From Aquabacterium sp. OR-4 (GTDB lineage: Bacteria; Pseudomonadota; Gammaproteobacteria; Burkholderiales; Burkholderiaceae_C), in the NCBI RefSeq assembly GCF_025290835.2, contig NZ_JAOCQD020000002.1, forward strand, positions 1,860,001 through 1,924,000: 64,000 nucleotides of DNA, given 5' to 3'. The position numbers and the translations under genes are program-made. The notes beneath the pieces are model-generated. The model was not told the origin of the DNA. It saw nothing but the letters and a program-made list of their open reading frames with translations, and made no database searches. Each line of letters opens with the position of its first letter. Within the stretch, counting starts at the first letter, position 1. Of this stretch, positions 63,125 through 64,000 are shown piece after piece.

Positions 63125-64000
63125 ATGGCCCGCATGTCGTCGTCATCGACCGAGTTGGTCGCCATTGCGTCGCAACCCGGCATCCCGATCGCCCAGATGC
63201 GCCCGGTGTACCGCTGCGCCGATGTGCAGAAGCGCCTGCACAAGCTGCCGCCCAAGGAGCACGAGACCCTGCGCAGCACCTACGAGCGCATGCTCGAAAA
63301 AGGCGCCGAGCGGTTTCAGGTCAAGCCCTCGGGCCTGCCGGCCATGGCCCACCTGTACGACGAGCTGCCCAACTTCCACGAGGTGCTCGACGACATCCGC
63401 CGCCAGCTGGCGCTGTGCCACGACAGCCGCGACGCGCTCGAGATCACGCCGATGCTGCTGCTGGGCCCGCCGGGCGTGGGCAAGACCCACTTTGCGCGCG
63501 AGGTGGCGCAGCTGCTGGGCACCGGCATGGGCTTTGTGTCGATGAGCTCGCTGACCGCCGGCTGGGTGCTCAGCGGTGCCAGCAGCCAGTGGAAAGGGGC
63601 CCGCCCGGGCAAGGTGTTCGAAACCCTGGTGGACGGCCAGTACGCCAACCCGGTGATGGTGGTCGACGAGATCGACAAGGCCCGCGGCGAGCACGCCTAC
63701 GACCCGCTGGGCGCGCTGTACAGCCTGCTCGAGCACGACACCGCCGGCCAGTTCATCGACGAGTTCGCCGAGGTGCCGGTGGATGCCAGCCAGGTGATCT
63801 GGGTGGCCACGGCCAACGACGAGCGCGCCATTCCCGAGCCCATCCTCAACCGGGTGAACGTCTACCAGATCGAGATGCCCGGCCGCGACGCGGCCAGGGC
63901 CATCGCGCGGCGCCTGTACCAGGGCATTCGTGCCGAGCACGACTGGGGCCAGCGCTTCCAGCCCGAGCCGGCCGAGGCCGTGCTGGAGCGCCTGGCCGAG
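63125..64000 (+). CDS. AAA+ ATPase, Lon-like (partial, runs off the right edge)
   Basis: The first 292 residues of an ATPase; no stop within the window. Walker A is GPPGVGKTH at about 116-124, Walker B is MVVDEIDKA, and sensor/arginine-finger elements are in WVATANDERAIPEPILNRVN. The N-terminal part (1-90) is not a known Lon domain; it has KRLHKLPPKEHETLRSTYE, helical. The start ATG 63125 has GGAGG five bases upstream. The family, seen in Burkholderiales, is called Lon-like ATPase; whether it has a protease part cannot be seen here. Confidence 0.8.
   Translation, partial: MARMSSSSTELVAIASQPGIPIAQMRPVYRCADVQKRLHKLPPKEHETLRSTYERMLEKGAERFQVKPSGLPAMAHLYDELPNFHEVLDDIRRQLALCHDSRDALEITPMLLLGPPGVGKTHFAREVAQLLGTGMGFVSMSSLTAGWVLSGASSQWKGARPGKVFETLVDGQYANPVMVVDEIDKARGEHAYDPLGALYSLLEHDTAGQFIDEFAEVPVDASQVIWVATANDERAIPEPILNRVNVYQIEMPGRDAARAIARRLYQGIRAEHDWGQRFQPEPAEAVLERLAE

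Overview
The window is very GC-rich, with densely packed genes and no tRNA, rRNA, CRISPR array or prophage that I could see. The gene families (Coq7, betaproteobacterial mlaFEDACB, an Omp32-like porin, pilMNOPQ-aroK-aroB-dgt synteny, gspC divergent from gspG) point to a betaproteobacterium of the order Burkholderiales, probably near Rubrivivax, Leptothrix or Ideonella. That placement is inferred from family resemblance and synteny, not from a search.

Layout. 1-4100: the start of a TetR/RutR-like regulator and a four-gene SsuABC/NMT1-type ABC importer, with a near-consensus RutR box in front of the first gene. 4200-11500: central sugar metabolism (HAD phosphatase, pgi, transaldolase, a beta-helix protein, zwf, hexR), with a 15-bp perfect palindrome of HexR type in front of zwf. 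11550-15500: mlaFEDACB, the lipid transport system that keeps outer-membrane asymmetry. 15700-23000: a small outer-membrane barrel protein and gltBD (glutamate synthase). 23200-27100: a REP-associated transposase (RayT) inserted between gltB and dgt, followed by dgt, aroB and aroK. 27100-34800: a large Ig-repeat lipoprotein and pilMNOPQ for type IV pili. 35000-39400: ponA (PBP1A), cyaY, lptM and lysA. 39400-44700: oppBCDF without a binding protein, then a general porin. 44800-49200: coq7, an OsmC protein, ilvA and a divergent CobT-like enzyme. 49200-63000: a nearly complete type II secretion system (gspC; gspGHIJKLMNDE; gspF), interrupted by an alpha/beta hydrolase and a Crp-like regulator. 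63100-64000: the start of an AAA+ ATPase.

Most genes are ordinary housekeeping or envelope functions in tight operons with ATGA, GTGA or TGATG overlaps. The parts worth a second look are regulatory or accessory: (a) a promoter, CU-rich hairpin and strong intrinsic terminator in front of ilvA, which reads as a small RNA or an attenuator; (b) the RutR and HexR boxes, each matching the regulator gene encoded beside it; (c) a CobT-family protein that lacks both expected catalytic glutamates; (d) the Ig-repeat lipoprotein fused by overlap into the pil-aro gene string; (e) the non-gsp pair inside the secretion cluster; (f) a GspC whose C-terminus is a Met-Pro-Gly-Ala repeat instead of a PDZ domain; and (g) an intergenic GC-rich repeat present in at least two good copies.

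No strongly novel multi-gene defence or biosynthetic system was found. Starts were chosen from ribosome-binding sites, overlaps and family length; those resting on weak evidence are marked.
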